NCBI GenBank assembly: GCA_016933355.1
Contig: JAFGBC010000238.1
Coordinates: 1 to 15,380, forward strand
Reading direction: 5' to 3'
Source: Candidatus Aminicenantota bacterium
GTDB lineage: Bacteria; Acidobacteriota; Aminicenantia; Aminicenantales; JAFGBC01
DNA: 15,380 bases
A program made the translations under genes and the position numbers. The notes beneath the pieces were generated by a model. That model was not told the DNA's origin. It searched no databases and saw only the letters and a list, made by a program, of their open reading frames with translations. Shown one piece after another: positions 13,352-15,380 of the stretch (positions are counted from its first letter, which is position 1; every line of letters begins with the position of its first letter).

Positions 13352-14690
13352 CCGGGCCTGGATCGCCACCGTCCTGATGGGGCTTGGCCACCTGCGGGCC
13401 GCCTATCCCCTGCGCGATCTCGCCCGGGACGGTTTCATCATCTACGGGACGCGCCGGACGACGCCGCCCCGCGAGCGCCGGATCTGGAGGCGTCTGCGCC
13501 GCCTTTATTACGCCGCGTCCAAGGCCGGCGCCGTTCCCCTCGTCGGAAAGGCCCTCCTGGGCCTGATGCTGGCCGTCCAGCGCATCCGCCCTTATTATCC
13601 GAAAAAGGACCAGTCCCGGCCGACGCTCGCCGTGAGATACATCGGCCGTCTGATCAGGAAACGGAAGCTGTGCCTGGGGCTTCAGGACGCGGTGGCCGGC
13701 ACCTCCGATCCGGTCATTCATACGTTTTACGCGACGGCGATCGCTCTGGACGCCTTGGAAAGAGCCGCCGGAGGCGAGCCGCGCGACCAGTACCTCCTGA
13801 TCTGCGACGCGGATTTCAACCGGGTTTGGGTTCCCGAGGACCCGCTGACGAGCCGGATCCGCTATCTGGCGCCCTGCACCCAGGTTCGCAGAAGGCTCCT
13901 CGCTTACGGCGTGCCCGACGCCGCCGTCATCATAACGGGATTCCCGCTTCCCAAGGAAAACGTCGGGTCGGAAGCCGGCTTGGAGATCCTCAAGGCCGAC
14001 CTGTTCGAACGCCTCCTCCGTCTCGACCCGACTCGCAAGTTCTTCTCCTACCATCAGAAATCCGTGATGGGCTGGCTGGGCCGGGACGCCGTTCCTCTCC
14101 ACGAGGGCGGACCGTTCACGGTCATGTTCGCCATCGGCGGGGCGGGCGCTCAAACCGAGATGGTCAGGCCTATCCTAAGAAGCCTTAGAGACCGAATTCG
14201 GGCCGGCGCAGTCCGCCTCACGCTCTCCTGCGGCATTCAAAAGAAGGTTCACCAACGCGTCCTGGGGGCGGTCGGCGAGGCCGACCTCCGCGGCGAGCTG
14301 GACCGGAACCTCCAGATCATCTACGAACAGGACGTCTTCGCCTACCTGAAGCGTTTCAACGCGCGACTGAGGGAGACGGACGTCCTGTGGACGAAACCCA
14401 GCGAGCTCGCGTTTTACTGCGGGCTGGGCTTGCCGATCCTGATGGCCGACCCGATCGGAGCCCAGGAAGAGCTCAACAAGCGCTGGCTCCAGGAGATCCA
14501 CGCCGGCGTCGAGCCGCCGGGCCCCCTTTCGGCCTGCGGCGAATGGCTCGCCGATCTCCGGGACTCCGGAAGGCTGGCCGAGGCGGCCTGGGACGGATTC
14601 CTCAAGGCCCGTAAGCTCGGGACGTATAGGATCGAGCGCCTCATTCGAACGGGGGAAATGAAGGAAGGCGCCACGCCCTTGGAACAATAG
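13338..14690 (+). CDS. GT-B-like probable glycosyltransferase, TTG start
   Basis: A 450-residue protein. Its N-terminus, WIATVLMGLGHLRAAYPLRD, is a beta strand with a glycine loop like MurG/MGDG-synthase (GT28-type) enzymes. Near the C-terminus WTKPSELAFYCGLGLPILM (from about 353) and a following QEELNKRWL resemble the donor-sugar-binding region of GT-B enzymes. FTVMFAIGGAGAQTEM (about 257-272) looks like the first strand and loop of the second Rossmann domain. I know no exact family name. No signal peptide; probably peripheral to the membrane. TTG at 13338 is preferred: GGAG lies 10 bases upstream and it preserves the first beta strand. The in-frame ATG at 13377 would begin inside that strand. 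It overlaps the GT21-like gene by 14 bases, so they are likely coupled and act on the same lipid. Confidence 0.7.
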   Translation: MRAHDRAWIATVLMGLGHLRAAYPLRDLARDGFIIYGTRRTTPPRERRIWRRLRRLYYAASKAGAVPLVGKALLGLMLAVQRIRPYYPKKDQSRPTLAVRYIGRLIRKRKLCLGLQDAVAGTSDPVIHTFYATAIALDALERAAGGEPRDQYLLICDADFNRVWVPEDPLTSRIRYLAPCTQVRRRLLAYGVPDAAVIITGFPLPKENVGSEAGLEILKADLFERLLRLDPTRKFFSYHQKSVMGWLGRDAVPLHEGGPFTVMFAIGGAGAQTEMVRPILRSLRDRIRAGAVRLTLSCGIQKKVHQRVLGAVGEADLRGELDRNLQIIYEQDVFAYLKRFNARLRETDVLWTKPSELAFYCGLGLPILMADPIGAQEELNKRWLQEIHAGVEPPGPLSACGEWLADLRDSGRLAEAAWDGFLKARKLGTYRIERLIRTGEMKEGATPLEQ

Positions 14691-14750
14691 CCGGCCGGGC
14701 CATCTCGCTGAGCGGGCCGATGGGATTATGGAAATGCCCTCTCATCAATC

Positions 14751-15380
14751 TTATTTCGGAAGCTTCCTGACGGCGAAATAGATCTCGTGGTTGCCCGCCG
14801 TAGCATCGGCCCAGACGGCGTAGAGGGCCGCATCGCCGAGCGCGAGATCGGGGTATGTGGACTCCCCGGCGCTCTTGGTCAGCCGCTTGGCGCCGGCCCA
14901 GCTCGCCCCGCCGTTCGCCGACGTCCGGACATAGATTTCGAAATTCCCCGAGCGGTTATCGGCCCACGAGGCGTACACCTTCGAGCCGGCTGCCGCGCAA
15001 ACCGGCAGCTCGTCGACTTTCGGGTTGTCCGTGAGCCGCACGACGGGCCCCCAAGAGGCCCCCCGGTTTGAAGACGCGGCGAAATAGATCTCCGTGTTTG
15101 TCCTTTCGTCGGTGTTCCAATGAGGCCAGATGAGATAGACGTTCGACCCCGAGGCGGCGAGCCTCTGGCACATCGAAAGGCCGCTCTCCTCCTTGAAACG
15201 CTGGACGGCCCCCCAGTTGGCCCCGCGGTCCGAGGATTTCCGGAAGCAGATCACCTGATGGCGTTCGTAAATCGCGTGCGACCAGGCGACGTAAACGGAG
15301 TTGCCGCTGACGGCGAGGGCCAGCGGGTTCGAGATGCCGTGTTCGGTCGTGAGCCGCCGCGCCGCCTGCCAGGTTTTCCC
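14751..15380 (-). CDS. BNR/Asp-box repeat (sialidase-like beta-propeller) protein, 5' end cut by window edge
   Basis: The last 209 residues of a protein whose frame stays open to the window edge, so the true start is outside. It consists of repeated units of about 50-60 residues, each with a strand such as NSVYVAWS, SNVYLIWPHW, SKVYASWADN or AALYAVWADA. An EIYF-type strand and an Asp-box-like turn follow: SSDRGANWG, SSNRGASWG and SANGGASWA. Such blades build sialidase-type beta-propellers and are common in extracellular binding or adhesion proteins and in glycoside hydrolases. No sialidase catalytic Arg triad or FRIP motif is visible in this part, so enzyme activity is not supported. The stop is TAA at 14753-14751. 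It converges with the GT-B-like gene across a 60-base gap without a clear terminator. Confidence 0.82.
   Translation of the reverse strand, partial: GKTWQAARRLTTEHGISNPLALAVSGNSVYVAWSHAIYERHQVICFRKSSDRGANWGAVQRFKEESGLSMCQRLAASGSNVYLIWPHWNTDERTNTEIYFAASSNRGASWGPVVRLTDNPKVDELPVCAAAGSKVYASWADNRSGNFEIYVRTSANGGASWAGAKRLTKSAGESTYPDLALGDAALYAVWADATAGNHEIYFAVRKLPK

Noticed and set aside
14691..14750. Bidirectional terminator between the convergent genes
   Set aside because: Only short GC pairings (CCATC/GATGG, CGC/GCG) and no T-tract were found; no stable stem-loop with a poly-T tail.
1..15380. tRNA, rRNA, CRISPR arrays, insertion sequences, prophage genes
   Set aside because: No direct-repeat arrays, transposase or integrase motifs, or tRNA-like cloverleaf sequences were seen by eye.

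Overview
The window is GC-rich DNA with strongly GC-biased third codon positions. It is packed with genes and has no gene-free stretch longer than about 250 bases. The gene set points to a strictly or facultatively anaerobic, Gram-negative, carbohydrate-degrading bacterium: an oxygen-sensitive class III ribonucleotide reductase of the Thermotoga type, several exported glycosidases (one with a lipobox), and membrane glycolipid-type glycosyltransferases. An uncultured Acidobacteriota/Aminicenantota-like lineage would fit, but that is a guess from gene style and not something the sequence proves.

Region 1 (1-3359, minus strand) is a deoxynucleotide-supply operon transcribed right to left: nrdD, a small redoxin, nrdG and dut (cut by the left edge). 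NrdD makes dNTPs using a glycyl radical that NrdG installs. The CxxC redoxin encoded between them is a candidate reductant, and dUTPase removes dUTP and supplies dUMP. Upstream (3360-3607) lies an unusually readable control region: A-tracts resembling an UP element, a -35/-10 pair, and two 16-bp boxes spaced 16 bp apart that match the NrdR-box layout.

Region 2 (3608-10884, plus strand) holds a YjbQ-family enzyme whose stop overlaps the start of a 716-residue lipoprotein of no family I recognise (beta-rich N-terminus, then a probable alpha/alpha-toroid domain). It continues with a LacI-type regulator, an exported GH172 (DUF2961) enzyme and an exported GH27 alpha-galactosidase-like enzyme. It reads as a small, transporter-less sugar-degradation locus with its own regulator. 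The enzyme pair suggests a substrate carrying alpha-galactosyl-type and alpha-D-arabinofuranosyl or alpha-D-fructofuranosyl units.

Region 3 (10901-14690) has a PHP-family metal phosphoesterase on the minus strand. It faces away from a two-gene glycosyltransferase unit on the plus strand: a GT21-like, ceramide-glucosyltransferase/HpnI-type membrane enzyme and an overlapping GT-B-like protein that probably starts with TTG. The divergent intergenic region carries a perfect 11-bp inverted repeat, with one copy 27-29 bases ahead of each start codon. Immediately after the PHP stop codon the coding signal continues in another frame for 33 codons, which suggests a frameshift or a gene remnant.

Region 4 (14751-15380, minus strand) is the C-terminal part of a BNR/Asp-box (sialidase-like beta-propeller) protein cut by the right edge. 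I saw no tRNA, rRNA, CRISPR, insertion sequence or prophage features. The most interesting items are the tandem NrdR boxes with the redoxin-containing nrd operon, the unassigned 716-residue lipoprotein in the glycosidase locus, and the divergent PHP/glycosyltransferase unit.
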